Below, one piece after another: positions 19,668 to 30,309 of a stretch of 64,000 nucleotides of DNA; positions within the stretch are counted from its first letter, which is position 1; every line of letters starts with the position of its first letter. Under the pieces are notes generated by a model. It was not told where the DNA came from. It made no database searches and was given only the letters and a program-made list of their open reading frames with translations. The DNA comes from Polymyxa betae. Taxonomy: Eukaryota; Endomyxa; Phytomyxea; Plasmodiophorida; Plasmodiophoridae. The position numbers and the translations under genes are program-made. The stretch lies in assembly GCA_003693705.1 (NCBI GenBank), contig RBZT01000729.1, positions 62,001 through 126,000 on the forward strand, written 5' to 3'.

Positions 19668-20549
19668 ATGCCGCCGATCACGACCATGCTGGTCGTCGTG
19701 CTGGCCCTGGTCCTGCTGCAGATCGCGCACGCGCAACCCTTCTATATCAACGAGACGCGCCTGCTGGCGACGGCGTCGGGCGCCGCTCCCGACCTGGTCT
19801 CGTGCCGCCTGCCCGATGACGCCATTGCCGGCACCGGCGGCCTGTTTCCGGCCCAATCGGCCAAGTCCATCTGGGTCTGGGCGTCGCTGATCGAGTACCC
19901 GGCGTACCGGCCCGTCACCATCCAGGTCGTCGGGATGCGCAGCCGTCATGTTGTTCGGGCCTGGGATGGGCACGAATTCGACGCCGGCGTCGGCTGCGTT
20001 GCGGGCGCCTTCAATATCGGAGCGCTGCGGGATCGATTCGGTGCTGAACAGCTGCTGGCGCAGATCGTGATCGGCGACGATCTGGTCGTGTCGATTCCGT
20101 TCGCGCTCGTCTCGCAGCCCGTCTCTGTCAGTCGATTGTTGGTCGCAGCTGCCGCACGCCCCGACGACATCGCCTGCGATTTCCGGGCGGCGGCGAGACC
20201 GACCCCGATGAACGTCACCGAGACGTCCGTCGTGTATTTCTGTGTCGATGTCGATCTGGTCGATCGGCGCCGTCCTGCCTCGATTCAGTTCGAGTTCCGA
20301 TCCGGTTCGGCGGTTGTCAGTTCGTATCGCAACGATGGCGTCGATCTGATCTCTACGACGACCTTATTCATGCCGATCTCTGTCCAGCAGCTGATGACAT
20401 CTGGATCACGATCGTTCACGGCCCAGTTCCGATACGACGATCGTCTGATGGCGTCGCAGAATTTCACGCTGCAGGCCGGCGCGAGCGGCGGCGGCGGCGG
20501 CGTCCGCCTCTGCACCAGCGACTGCTCCAGTACGAACAGTACGACCTGA
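19668..20549 (+). CDS. Secreted protein of unknown family
   Basis: 293 residues from the ATG at 19668, which opens a signal peptide (MPPITTMLVVVLALVLLQIAHAQ). The open frame starts 96 bp earlier at a non-hydrophobic stretch, so this ATG is preferred. The mature part has four widely spaced cysteines in the body (SCRL, VGCVAG, IACDF, FCVDV) and two near the end (RLCTSDC), alternating short beta-strand-like segments, and N-glycosylation sequons (NET, NVT, NFT, NST). This looks like one or two extracellular beta domains. There is no membrane anchor, although the glycine-rich then Ser/Thr-rich end is short. I do not recognise the family. It follows ATP23 by 38 bp on the same strand and converges on the CD36-family gene. 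Confidence 0.7.
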   Translation: MPPITTMLVVVLALVLLQIAHAQPFYINETRLLATASGAAPDLVSCRLPDDAIAGTGGLFPAQSAKSIWVWASLIEYPAYRPVTIQVVGMRSRHVVRAWDGHEFDAGVGCVAGAFNIGALRDRFGAEQLLAQIVIGDDLVVSIPFALVSQPVSVSRLLVAAAARPDDIACDFRAAARPTPMNVTETSVVYFCVDVDLVDRRRPASIQFEFRSGSAVVSSYRNDGVDLISTTTLFMPISVQQLMTSGSRSFTAQFRYDDRLMASQNFTLQAGASGGGGGVRLCTSDCSSTNSTT

Positions 20550-20680
20550 TTCCGATCGTTGTTCGATTATTCGACGCGATCGCATGAAGGAGGGCGGGCC
20601 GTTGGCCAACGCCCGCCCACCGAGTCCACAATACACACGAGGACGAATATTTTATTGTTGCAGAGATAATGTTGTTGTTT

Positions 20681-22388
20681 TTAGTTCTTGCGGATGTAGT
20701 CGGTACTGGCCCGCAGGATCGCGATTCCATATACGAATAGAGGCAGGGCGGCCATCGACATGATCAGACGAATCAGGAAACAGCCCTGGACCGCCCCGAC
20801 CAGCGTCGCCTTCAGCTGCTTGGCCGTGTCGGCGTCGGCGGCGCCGCCGATCTCGATCCACCAGAGCGGCAGGTAGGCGTAGTCGCCCCGGACCAGGAGC
20901 GGGTCGGCGGTCTGTCCCTTCTCCAGGCGCAGATTCATCTGGAATCGGCTCTGAGCGCGCAGAGCCACGCCCAGATTCGGCTCGAAATCCAGGAACGACG
21001 CATGCAGGGCGGCATTGGGCGCCAATCCGCCCAGACTGTTGAACAGCGACGCATCGCCCGCCAGGAAATGCGGCTGCGAGATATGGACCGGGGCGCCGGT
21101 CGTACTGGGATTCATGTTGAAGACGCCGCTGGGTCCGTGCATGTAGTACTTGGCGTTGGCGGGCTGGACGGCGGCGTTCTGATAGGTCTCGGGGATCCGT
21201 TCGAAATGGGCGAGCGATAGGCCCGACAGATCGACGGAGCCCAGATTCCGCCACGTCTCTGTTCGCATCGTGGTCGGCGAGAACATGTTCAGCTGCAGGT
21301 TGAAATCCTCCTGGAACGTGTCGGCCTGGTAGTCGCGGACGCCTTGAACGACCTCGGGCGACGCCCACGACGGCGACTGGACCGTGGCCGCGCCCTTGTA
21401 CCGATGGTAACGTTTCAGGTCGCGAATGTTCCCGAGCCCGGTGTATTTCTCGGTGTAGTCGTCGGGGCTGTACGCCCCGGCGTCCGTCGTCTGATTCGGC
21501 ATGAACGTGGCGAACACGCGGGCCGGGGTGGTCGGCGCCATCTCGCCAACGCCGGGATGGGTCTGCTGGAACCCGATCAACGATAATGAGTGAAGGAAGG
21601 CGGCCACGAATGGGACGTTATCGGCAGTGACGCCGTAGTCGGCGAATCGAGCCGCGAGATTGACGTTGTCCTTGCGATCGACGCCCTGGAAGAAGTCGGT
21701 GATTTGAGCGGTATCCTGGAAGGTCGTTGCGAATGCGCTGTAATAGATCGAGCTGATACTGCAGCGCGCTGTCAGCTCAGACATAGCAGGGGCACCCTGT
21801 GAAAAAGTAGTTAGGGTTTAGGGTTGTTAGGGCTTCGAGTTCCCTTACAGTTGTCCCATTCAGCATCTGGCGCAGGACCTTCGGGATCGTGGTGGTGCGC
21901 ATCGCTGCCAGCTGGTAGAAGTGCATGAACGACGGCTGCACGATGGCGTCGCTGCGGAACGCGCTGGCGGACTCGGCGTCCAGATACCATTCGTTGCGGG
22001 ACCAGTACCGCACCAGTGTGTCATCGTTACTGAACGAGACGTTATAGCGGACGGTCTGTAGGGAGAGCTTGTACGACAGCTGCTGAAGGCGAATGGACGA
22101 TCCCGTCGTGGACGTGTAGTTCCAGACGTAGAGCGTGACGACGGATCGTGGGGGACGGGAGAAGTTGCCGATGCCGTCCGGTGTGTTCTGAACGATGAGG
22201 GAGCGGCGGGCGGCGTCGGCCACCAAGGTCAGTGGGAAGTTGGCCATGGCCAAGACGAACAGCACGACGCCCAGGGCGATCATGAAAACGGAGAGCGTGA
22301 GCCAGGCTCGCGGCCATTTCGTGATATGGACGACCTGGACGGTTGGACCAGCTGATGCCGGATTCGCCATGTTTGGTTCTGTGCCCAT
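20681..22388 (-). CDS. CD36/LIMP-2 family scavenger receptor
   Basis: Two exons, 22388-21849 and 21796-20681; 551 residues. The 52-nt intron (donor GTAAGG, acceptor TTTTTCACAG) joins NGTT to GAPAMSELTARC. Topology is the CD36 hairpin: a short cytoplasmic N-terminus, one membrane helix at about residues 28-52 (LSVFMIALGVVLFVLAMANF), a large ectodomain of about 450 residues with several N-x-S/T sites, then a second helix (CFLIRLIMSMAALPLFVYGI) and a short basic tail. Ectodomain signatures include F-S-R-P-P near residue 75, a YHRYKG segment, and GVFNMNPSTTGAPVHISQPHFLAGD, the conserved region found in CD36 and LIMP-2. These proteins bind and take up lipids or act in lysosomes; the ligand here is unknown. 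Confidence 0.9.
21810..21832 (-). repeat. Telomere-like motif inside the CD36-family intron
   Basis: On the coding strand the intron holds consecutive CCCTAAC, ACCCTAAA and CCCTAAC units just before a T-rich acceptor tract. The final CCCTAAC matches the CTAAC branch-site pattern seen in other introns here. It parallels the run in ATP23 intron 1. Confidence 0.7.
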
Positions 22389-22502
22389 CCGGGGATCAGT
22401 ACGCCTGCAGCAGGAACGCGGGCCGCGGTCACGTGATGCAGTTCTGTGATCGGCGTCCGATCTCAGAACTGGGAGGGGGTCTGGGGGTCACACCACCTGT
22501 CA

Positions 22503-22661
22503 CCGCATGGCCCCATTATGGGGTGAGTGACATCCACCGCATGGCCCCATTATGGGGTGAGTGACATCCACCGCATGGCCCCATTATGGGGTGAGTGATA
22601 TCCACCGCATGGCCCCATTATGGGGTGAGTGATATCCACCCCATGGCCCCATTATGGGCTC
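22503..22661. repeat. 34-bp tandem repeat with CCCCATTATGGGG hairpin core
   Basis: 4.7 copies of an exact 34-bp period, starting at 22503, 22537, 22571, 22605 and 22639. Copies are identical except for GTGACATCCA versus GTGATATCCA and one G-to-C change at the start of the last copy. Each contains the perfect inverted repeat CCCCAT-T-ATGGGG, able to form a hairpin or bind a symmetric factor. It lies between the starts of the divergent CD36-family and pterin dehydratase genes. The near-identity of copies indicates recent expansion. Confidence 0.92.
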
Positions 22662-22702
22662 TTTTAGATGGAAGAACGACACGGCTGTCCGTTCATTGTG
22701 AT

Positions 22703-23100
22703 ATGGAGATCCCTGAGCATTGCGTCCCATGCAAGGCGATGAAGTCGTCCGACCTCATCGATAAGCAGGCGGCCGACGACCGCTGCCGGGCCGTCCTGCC
22801 CGACTGGCGCGTTGTCGAGCACGACGCCGGCGTTCTGGCTTTGCAACGCGATTTCAAGGTAAGAAGCGTGGTCGCCGTCCGCTGTCGCCGACCCTCGTGT
22901 AGTTCCCAAATTTCAAGCGGGCAATGGAGTTCGCGAACCAGGTCGGGGAGATGGCCGAAAGCGAGGAGCATCATCCGACCTTAGTCGTGAGCTGGGGCCA
23001 GGTCCAGGTCGTCTGGTTTAGCTTCACGGTTAAAGGCATTCATATGAACGATTTTGTATGCGCTCGGAAGACCCAGCAGATCTTCGATCGCATCGCCTAA
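22703..23100 (+). CDS. Pterin-4a-carbinolamine dehydratase
   Basis: Two exons, 22703-22858 and 22903-23100; 117 residues, close to the family's usual 100-110. The 44-nt intron starts GTAAGA. Splicing joins LQRDFK to FPNFKRAMEFANQVGEMAE, and the core EEHHPTLVVSWGQVQV follows, with the paired histidines and proline of the active site. The closing KGIHMNDF segment is also typical. The enzyme dehydrates 4a-hydroxytetrahydropterin after aromatic amino acid hydroxylation so the cofactor can be recycled; animal members double as the HNF1 dimerisation cofactor. The N-terminus carries a C-V-P-C pair. No partner hydroxylase is in this window. Confidence 0.92.
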
Positions 23101-23356
23101 TGAGGACTCGTTTGCAATAAAAACTTAATATTTAGATTCCCAATAAATATTCGGCTTAATTTCTATGAATTAGACATAAAATCAAAGAAATTCCAAATTT
23201 CGCTGACTTGATAATGTATTCTTAGTTCTTCTGTATAACATGCCGAATCCTTGGAACTTGGCATCAAAATCAAGAAAAATGTGAAACAATCGCGAGATTG
23301 TATCGATAATGCAGTCGTCTACTAGGGCCATGTCCATATATGCGTGGCTCTGCGTT

Positions 23357-23367
23357 ACGGAGTCCGT
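23357..23367 (+). promoter_or_regulatory. ACGGAGTCCGT palindrome upstream of RPL15
   Basis: The core inverted repeat ACGGA-G-TCCGT ends 49 bp before the RPL15 ATG. It is preceded by GCGTT rather than the CCGTG found at the RACK1 and RPS8 copies, so only the core is shared by all three genes. Confidence 0.65.
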
Positions 23368-23415
23368 AATCTCTCCCTCGCCCGGACGACTTCTTGGTCT
23401 CAGTTTTCGTCGCCA

Positions 23416-24030
23416 ATGGGTGCCTACAAGTACATCGAGGAGCTCTGGCGCCGTAAGCAATGTGACGCCATGCGTTACCTGCAGCGTATGCGCTGCTGGG
23501 AGTACCGCCAGCTGCCCGCCATGGTCCGCTGCCGTCGTCCTTCCCGTCCCGAGAAGGCTCGTCGTGTCGGTTTCAAATCCAAACAGGGCTACGCCGTCTT
23601 CCGTATGCGCGTTCGTCGTGGTGGACGTAAGCGCCCGAACCCCAAGGGCATTGTCTACGGAAAGCCCAAGAACCAGGGTATTAACGAGCTCAAGGCTAAG
23701 CGCAACCTGCGATCCATCGCCGAGGAGCGTGTCGGACGCCGCGCCACCAACCTTCGTGTTCTGAACTCGTACTGGGTCGGCCAGGACGCCACCTTCAAAT
23801 TCTTCGAGGTCATCTGCGTGGATCCGTCGCACACCACGATCCGTCGCGACCCGCGTATTCAGTGGATCGTGTCGGCCAAACACAAGCGTCGTGAGCTGCG
23901 TGGTCTGACGTCGGCCGGACGCAAGGGCCGCGGTCTCCAGGACAAATCGGGCAAGACCGACAAGCTGCGCGGATCTGTGTACGCCAACTGGAAGCGCAGG
24001 AACACGACCGTCTTCCACCGTTACCGTTAA
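23416..24030 (+). CDS. RPL15: 60S ribosomal protein L15 (eL15)
   Basis: Intronless, 204 residues, exactly the usual eukaryotic length. It starts [15 protein letters not shown] and contains [25 protein letters not shown] and the closing NTTVFHRYR, all near-universal in eL15. It is strongly basic and a component of the large subunit near the exit tunnel. Codon choice is heavily C-ending, like RACK1. The start is fixed by the invariant MGAY; the frame extends 24 codons upstream through untranslated leader. The ACGGAGTCCGT element lies in that leader or promoter. Confidence 0.98.
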   Translation: MGAYKYIEELWRRKQCDAMRYLQRMRCWEYRQLPAMVRCRRPSRPEKARRVGFKSKQGYAVFRMRVRRGGRKRPNPKGIVYGKPKNQGINELKAKRNLRSIAEERVGRRATNLRVLNSYWVGQDATFKFFEVICVDPSHTTIRRDPRIQWIVSAKHKRRELRGLTSAGRKGRGLQDKSGKTDKLRGSVYANWKRRNTTVFHRYR

Positions 24031-24201
24031 ACGCCCTGCTCTGGGCAGACGTCCTTTCGTTCTCAATACATTCCTGCTGCTTTTCAGTTCGCAATTCTTA
24101 CAAACTTGATACTCGAGCAGTGCGCATTCTTTTTTGGACTTCTCACGTTGTCGGGATATTTTCATTCGAGATTTTTGTGGGCTTTAGAGGTGGCCTTTTA
24201 G

Positions 24202-24773
24202 ATGGAGTTAGGTCGTCGGTTGGTTGCTAAGCCTTACCATGTCGCTGCCTTTATGGTCAGGCGAAGGCTGTTGACAATGTCGTTGCTGAGGGTGAGCTGC
24301 AGGCGACGGTCCTGGCCATCATCCTGACGGTGTCGCTGCCCCAGGCGTTTCGTTTCGCGACGACGCTGATGCTGCTCTCGATCTGGATGCTGCCGGCTTT
24401 CATCCTGGTTCTGATCGTCGCCGATAAGTTCCACTTTGGCCAGATCCGCATCGTCTTCAATATGTTCTCGCTCGGCAGCCAGCTGGCGATCTTGGGCGGG
24501 TCCGATGTGAACGCCTCCCAGAACCGAATCGATCTGCTACGAACCTGGGAACGTTTATCTAATACTGAGAAGCAGATCTGGGCTGAAGAAGCCGGACTAT
24601 CGTTTATCGATTCGAATGCAGTCGCTGACCAGCTTATCTCACGAGCTCAGCATCAGCTGTTAGCGCTTGGAATCATCAATCTGACACTTGCGGTGACCGT
24701 CGTCATCTATCTGATCACCATCGTAGCCAAGGATTATGTTCAACGAAGGCGATACACCCAACCTCTCGTTTAA
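24202..24773 (+). CDS. Small two-helix membrane protein, unidentified
   Basis: The supported part is a frame from about 24261 to the TAA at 24771-24773. It holds a hydrophobic segment (around TLMLLSIWMLPAFILVLIVADKF), a hydrophilic helical middle, and a second membrane helix (LGIINLTLAVTVVIYLITIVA) before a basic C-terminus. There is no ATG in that frame upstream. A 38-nt intron (24223-24260, donor GTTGCT) would add MELGRRL from an ATG at 24202 and keep phase; this is my best model, but the intron is unusually short. Both termini are probably on the same side of the membrane. I do not recognise the family. Confidence 0.5.
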
Positions 24774-25093
24774 TTTTCAAACAGAACGTAGAATGAGCTC
24801 ACGAATTGGCGGTTCAATTTCTTTATCGCTGATCGTTCGAATCGACAACGTCGAGAACACGCACCCAGCCTTAATTCAGCTTATATTGTTGATAATTTAT
24901 GATAAACGAAGCTCTGCACAGCATTGACATTCTAATTATTTGAAAAGGGTGCACAAAAACCACGGTTGCAAAATGTGCGCTGGATTGTCAGTTTCGAGTC
25001 ACGGCGTTTTACTTTTCTTAACTGAGCACTAGGCGATCTGCTAAGTAAAGCACGTACGGATAATTTAGGCAAATTTCCCATCAGGTTTTCATC

Positions 25094-26719
25094 ATGAAGG
25101 AAGAATCTTTCCCTGGCGACGACGACGAGGCGATCGGATCCTCGCCGATCCAAGCCGGCGACATCCACGTTCGCGGCAATCAGAAAACGCTCACTAGTTT
25201 CATTGTTAACGAAGTGGACCTTCGGCAGGCCCAGACCCTGGACGATATTCTCGAAGCTTGCGACTATGCCTATATGGTCGCGATCCGTCTCTGCATCTGC
25301 TCATCCCTGCAATAACTGTTCTTGAAGGATCTGAAAGATTTCGGTATTTTCGATCGTGTCGATATCGCCTTGCAGAAAGGAGCTCGCCCTGGGACCTGTG
25401 ATGTCAATATCGATGTCGTTGAGAAGCAACCGATTCAGGTGTCTGCTGGAACAGAATTCGATAGCAATGAGACTTCTCTCAAGCTCGACGTTCTGTACAG
25501 GAACGTCTTCGGTCAGGCTGAGAGTGCCAAACTGTCAGCTGCTCTTTCTCTCTTTTCGATTCCGCTCTGATGCTCTTTAGGTCAGGAAGTTTCGGGACTT
25601 CCAAGAGTGGCGGTTTCGACATCTCTTATCATAAACCTCGGCTTTGTAACAGCAGAGCATCACTGGATGGTTCCATATTCATGAACGAGGTCAATCGTAG
25701 TCTTTATTCATCCTACATCCTCGATACACAAGGAATATCTGTAATATTTTCGACAGTTTGCTTTCAAACCGTTTTATTGACGAAGGTTTCAGTTTTCTGT
25801 ACGGTCGCCATCGGGTTCGACATCTATCGGGTACACATGCGCCAAACGAGATGTGATGGCCGTTGGCAATTCGTCTCGATCGATTGCTCGCGATGCTCAT
25901 ACGTCTGTGAAATCAGCGATCACAGCTATGTATCGAGCTGATGGCAGAGATAATTCGATCATGCCAACTCGCGGTATCTAAATAGCAGTTCTGTATTACA
26001 GCTTTGACTAAGACCATCCAGGCAGTATGTTCTCTATATCTGGTGAAGTTGGACTTCCGTTTGCGGGCGATTCCACATTTGTGAAAGTGTCGAACGACGT
26101 CCAGTATTACATTCCTTTCGGAAAGAATGTCACATTGGGATTTTCAATCAAAACCGGAATCCTGCTTCCATACAATTTTGAGAAAACCATCAAGAAAGGT
26201 TTGCGATTATAGATTTCTGTTCTTCTATTTGGTTTTGAAGATCGTTTAGGTCCTTCAGCGACTTCACTTCCAGACAGATTTTCCTATGGTGGTCCATTGC
26301 TACTTCGTGGATATCGCTATGATTCTATCGGGCCGCATGATGGAAACGATATGCTGGGCGGTGATGCTCTCGCTGCCGCTGCTGCCAATATCACATTCGG
26401 CTTTCCGAAAACCGTCTTGCAGCAATTCGGGATTCGTGGCCAGGCGTTCGTCAATTCTGGCAGCCTGATCTCTTTAACAGGTTCGACACTTAGCTCATCA
26501 GACTTGTTTTGACTTTCTGAATTCGTCTTTGTAGATGGAGGCAGTTCGAAATACCATTTCGATAAATTGCGATTGGATGCACGAAACACAGCCGGGATCG
26601 GTTTAGTGATTCCAACAGCGATTGGCCGAATTGAGGCCAATTACTGCTGGCACCTGAATCGGCGTGATTGGGATCGGACCCAATCGTTCCAGCTGGGCAT
26701 TAGTACATCGTTTTTATAA
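25094..26719 (+). CDS. SAM50: SAM50, mitochondrial outer-membrane beta-barrel assembly protein
   Basis: Seven exons: 25094-25276, 25328-25533, 25581-25740, 25793-25973, 26022-26198, 26241-26480 and 26535-26719; 443 residues, a normal length. All six introns are 42-54 nt and every junction keeps phase. An acidic N-terminus leads into one POTRA domain (IHVRGNQKTLTSFIVNEV through LKDFGIFDRVDIAL), then the Omp85 barrel. Barrel signatures include GSFGTSKSGGFDISYHKP, a central HTSVKSAITAMYR with D-x-R and the P-T-R-G turn, and the GGPLLLRGYRYDSIG segment with the conserved R-G-Y/F of strand-lumen loop 6. It ends in FQLGISTSFL, with the aromatic/hydrophobic final strand typical of Omp85 proteins. 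It inserts beta-barrels into the mitochondrial outer membrane. Confidence 0.92.
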
Positions 26720-26953
26720 AGATCGCGGATTGCTGGTGGGATCCTTCTCGGGCTTCGTCATTCAATGTAGTTTCTATCTCTCGTTGCGCCCTGGGACGGT
26801 CGGTTCTGGAAGAATCCGCGCGTGATGTCGTCAGTGACGCCGTTCAACGGCGATCTGCTTCCTGTCATTGAGTTTGCAAATATCGCTCTCGTTGGGCACC
26901 GCATCCGAGATTCGCTCTGCAAAACTCACTCTTCCAATTCGTTTTCTTCGACG

Positions 26954-28601
26954 ATGCTCGCTCTGATAGCGGCTCTGCTGCTGCTTACGAACGCGTTCGG
27001 GCAACGATGCGATCCAGGTCGACCAGGCCAACGAATCCAGGATTGCCCAATGCCATCGGTCAGCGCTGGCCCCGATCCCATTCAGCTTCGGTTCACGACG
27101 ATGACGACCGTTTTCCCGACTGTTTCTCTGACAACGCGGGTGTTCGCCCTGGGCAACGCCCAGCCCACTCTCCCGGCGCCATTCATTCATATCAAGCGAG
27201 GGCAGACGTTCCAGGTCGAATTGCACAACGACCTCGTCCGTGGATCCCAGATCGATCGAAACACGAAGAAGAACGGGTTCGGCGATGCGAACACGACCAA
27301 CCTGCATCTGCATGGATTGCACATCGACAGCAAATCTCCAGGTGATGATATGTCTATCAAAGTACCGCCTAGCGACAAGTTCACCTATACGTATAAGATC
27401 TCGAACGATCATGCTGCTGGTCTGTTTCTATGGCACACTCATCATCACGGCTCGGTGTCGCTGCAGTTCGCCGGCGGGGCTGTCGGATTGCTGGTTCTCG
27501 AAGACGATGAGCTCAATTGTCCGCAAGGCTTCCTACAGACATTACAATCGACGTTCTTGCTCGTGCAGCGTATCCAGCCTGCCGAGATCCAGGATTTCCA
27601 GCTGCTCTGTAACGACGATATCAAGAATGATATCAAGGATCTGACCGAGTTCTACATTGTCAACGGCCTCATCACGCCCAGAATAACGCTTCCGAGGAAT
27701 CGCTGGCATCGTCTCCGTATCAGCCATGCTTCTGTCGCGATCTCATTGGATGCCTCCATTCCAGGTAAACTCCATCAAGCACATTCTCGCTGTTGTTTAG
27801 ACACGCTTCAGGATGTGATATGGTTCTTTTGGCTATTGATGGTGTCTATTTATTCACGCCTCGAGTAACGACCTATATGGAGTTCCATCCAGCGTCGCGC
27901 GCCGATATCGCCATTCGTTGCCCAGCCGCTGCCTCCATCACAGATGAAGTCGGTTCCGTCATTGCCAACATTGAAGTCGTCGACAACATGACCGGTCCAG
28001 AAACCATTGACTTAACCGCCTGGAAATGGAACCGTCCTAGTTACCTTCCAGATTTACGAAAACAACCTGTAGCAGCAAAATGGTTTGCTGATGTCGACCT
28101 GTACCAGCCGCTAATCAATCGACGAACCTTTAAAGGAATGGATCGTAAAATGGCTCTGACCGAAGCTCGTGTAGGCACCGTCCAGGTAAGAGTATAGAGC
28201 TTGCCATTTGAAGCCCTAAGCTTTGCCAAAAGGAATGGAAATTTGAGAGCAGCGCCCATCCCATGCATCTCCATGTATATCATATGCAATTAGCTGAAGA
28301 CGCGTCTCATTTCTATAAAGCCGGAGATTACGTTGATCAGATCAAGGGCAGCGGTATCGTGGTTCGTGTGTTTTTCGACCGATTCGATGGCCCGGCAATG
28401 ATTCATTGCCACGTTTTGCGACATGAAGACCAGGGGCTAATGGGTCATATCTGGGTTCATAATGACTCGGTAGAGCTAAACAAAGTGGACGACCCGAGTT
28501 CAAGCAGCAGATCTGATCAGTCATCAGCAGATTCTCTGCTCAGAAATTGGCATCTGCTTGCTTGGGCAGCCTTAATATCGTTGTTGTTTACTCAGGTTTG
28601 A
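26954..28601 (+). CDS. Secreted multicopper oxidase
   Basis: Three exons, 26954-27764, 27812-28185 and 28233-28601; 517 residues. The signal peptide is MLALIAALLLLTNAFGQ. All four copper motifs are present: HLHGLH (about residue 115), HTHHHGS (about 160), HPMHLHVY (about 410) and HCHVLRHEDQGLM, the last with the type 1 Cys and the axial Met position. The first domain is the cupredoxin of the CueO/bilirubin-oxidase-like side of the family. The C-terminus has a Ser-rich linker and a final hydrophobic stretch (LLAWAALISLLF) with no basic tail, consistent with a GPI signal. Such enzymes oxidise phenols, bilirubin or metal ions while reducing oxygen to water; the substrate here is unknown. The first ATG of the long frame (26822) precedes no signal peptide, so 26954 is preferred. 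Confidence 0.92.
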
Positions 28602-28794
28602 GTAAGGGTCATCTCTTAATAATCACAAATCCATATATAGATTTAATCATGTTTTGTTGTCATCGGGATATTGTAGCAGAATTTGTTCATCCGTCATGAA
28701 GGCGGTAAACTTCTTAAGTGAGCAGCGAGCATATCGTCGTCGATTGGGCGCTTAGAATACTTGCAAACTACCAGTACAATTTTATCAAGGATTT

Positions 28795-30093
28795 TCAAAC
28801 CCTCCAATGATTTTCAAAATTGTTTTTATACCAGTCAACTGATGGATGGAATCAGCAGTGTTGAATTGTTAGTTTCTACAATTGTTACCTGTATATTGAA
28901 GCCCAATATGGAATTGTACAGATGGTTGCCAGCTTAACTGATGGATAGCGCTACAAATCATCCAATATCTCTGATCGTTATACTGACGATCTGGCACAAA
29001 TTCTATCAAATCCTAAATAGAATTTGGTTAAGCTAGGTTGAGATACTCGAAACATCTAACGCTCTCACTTCATGATGGTCAATACCAAATGCTCGAGAAA
29101 TCTCTAAAGCAATGTCGAGATTCGAAAGCTCATAATCCGTGCCGATATTGTAAATCTGACCCGCTGCTCCATACAGCAAAATGTACTCAAAAGCGCTAAT
29201 ACAATCACTGATATACATATAACAGCGCTGATTGAGTCCGTTTCCATGAATGGTACTATGCTTTGGTTAGTGAAGCCAAAATTCCAATCGAGAGACTTAC
29301 TATTTACAACCACCAAGATTCTGGCAAATCAGCTTCGGTATTAGCTTCTCTGGATACTGTCTAAGCCGTTATCGTGTCAGCAATCTAGAGAACTAATTAT
29401 GGATTCGAACCTAGGGCCGTAAACGTTGGATGATCTGACGACGATAAGAGGAAGATTGCACCAAGTTCTCAAGATAATATCGGCTATAGCTTTCGTGATA
29501 GAATATGGGTTCGTCGGCCTTAAAGGAGAGCTCTCATCGAAAGCTACAGAAACATTCAACAACGCTATTCTGCTTCGGCAGGCGATTTACCATGCTGGCT
29601 GTCGAAATAGTTCTCACCATAGACTTCATCAGTGCTGGCATGGATTAGAACTGATATGCCTACTTTCTCGCAGCATTCTGCCACAATCATGGATCCAGCA
29701 ATATTCGTATAGGCAAATAGATTCGGGACATGGATCGATTTATCAACACTAGATTCGGCTGCAAAATGCACGACAGCATCGATGCCAAAGCGAATCATTG
29801 TATGCAGCAGATGCTTGGAATCGCAGATATCTCCCCGTATAAACACGAAATTCTCCCGGTCACGTATCGGTTGGAGATTCTCCAGAGAGGCGCATGAGCG
29901 AAGAGCATCAAAGCAAACAAACCTGATATGGCGATACTTCTCCACCATAATGCATAGAAAGTTCGACCCACTACAAGCACCTAAGGGCCAACAATCGGAT
30001 CGAGATGATTTCGCTGACGAACATGAACCCGGCGCCTCCGGTTACGAGAACATATCTGAACCCTGCAAGCCTGCTGGTTGTATCATTGACCAT
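28795..30093 (-). CDS. dTDP-glucose 4,6-dehydratase family protein (TGDS-like)
   Basis: Seven exons: 30093-30023, 29970-29591, 29543-29411, 29360-29301, 29255-29069, 29012-28889 and 28838-28795; 332 residues. Each intron is 45-56 nt, and every splice restores a family motif. The Rossmann start is VLVTGGAGFIGSNFL. Then come RGDICDS, HFAAESSVD, STDEVYGE with the catalytic Asp-Glu, PTNPYSITKA with the Y-x3-K pair, SSNVYGPRQYPEKLIPK, IHGNGLNQRCY, YNIGTDYELSN and PDRQYNDQRY, and the end is TVDWYKNNF. The IHGNGL and closing W-Y-K-N-N-F segments are closest to animal/plant TGDS. It is an extended short-chain dehydrogenase using NAD+; the nucleotide sugar used by TGDS is unsettled. It converges on the multicopper oxidase. 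Confidence 0.93.
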
Positions 30094-30309
30094 GAGCGGA
30101 CGCCACTAGCGCAGAACCAAACGATATGAGCGCAATTCGCTAAATCAAGAGACACCCTGATCTGAGCTAGGCTGGCTGCTGTTGTCGCTGTCCCTTCTTT
30201 ATTGTGGTCGTGGGGTAGACCTGGGGTTGAGGGCGCCGCCTCCAATCTGGTAACATTACAAGCCCCTGCTTGGACATCGTTCACAATCTTTTGTTAGCAA
30301 CCAGTAATC

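Noticed and set aside
19198-21848. Chromosome end or telomere-adjacent position
   Set aside because: The TTTAGGG-like units are two or three copies inside introns between housekeeping genes, not a terminal array.
22503-22661. CRISPR-like array
   Set aside because: Exact 34-bp direct repeats with no spacers, in a clearly eukaryotic, intron-bearing context; it is a simple tandem repeat.
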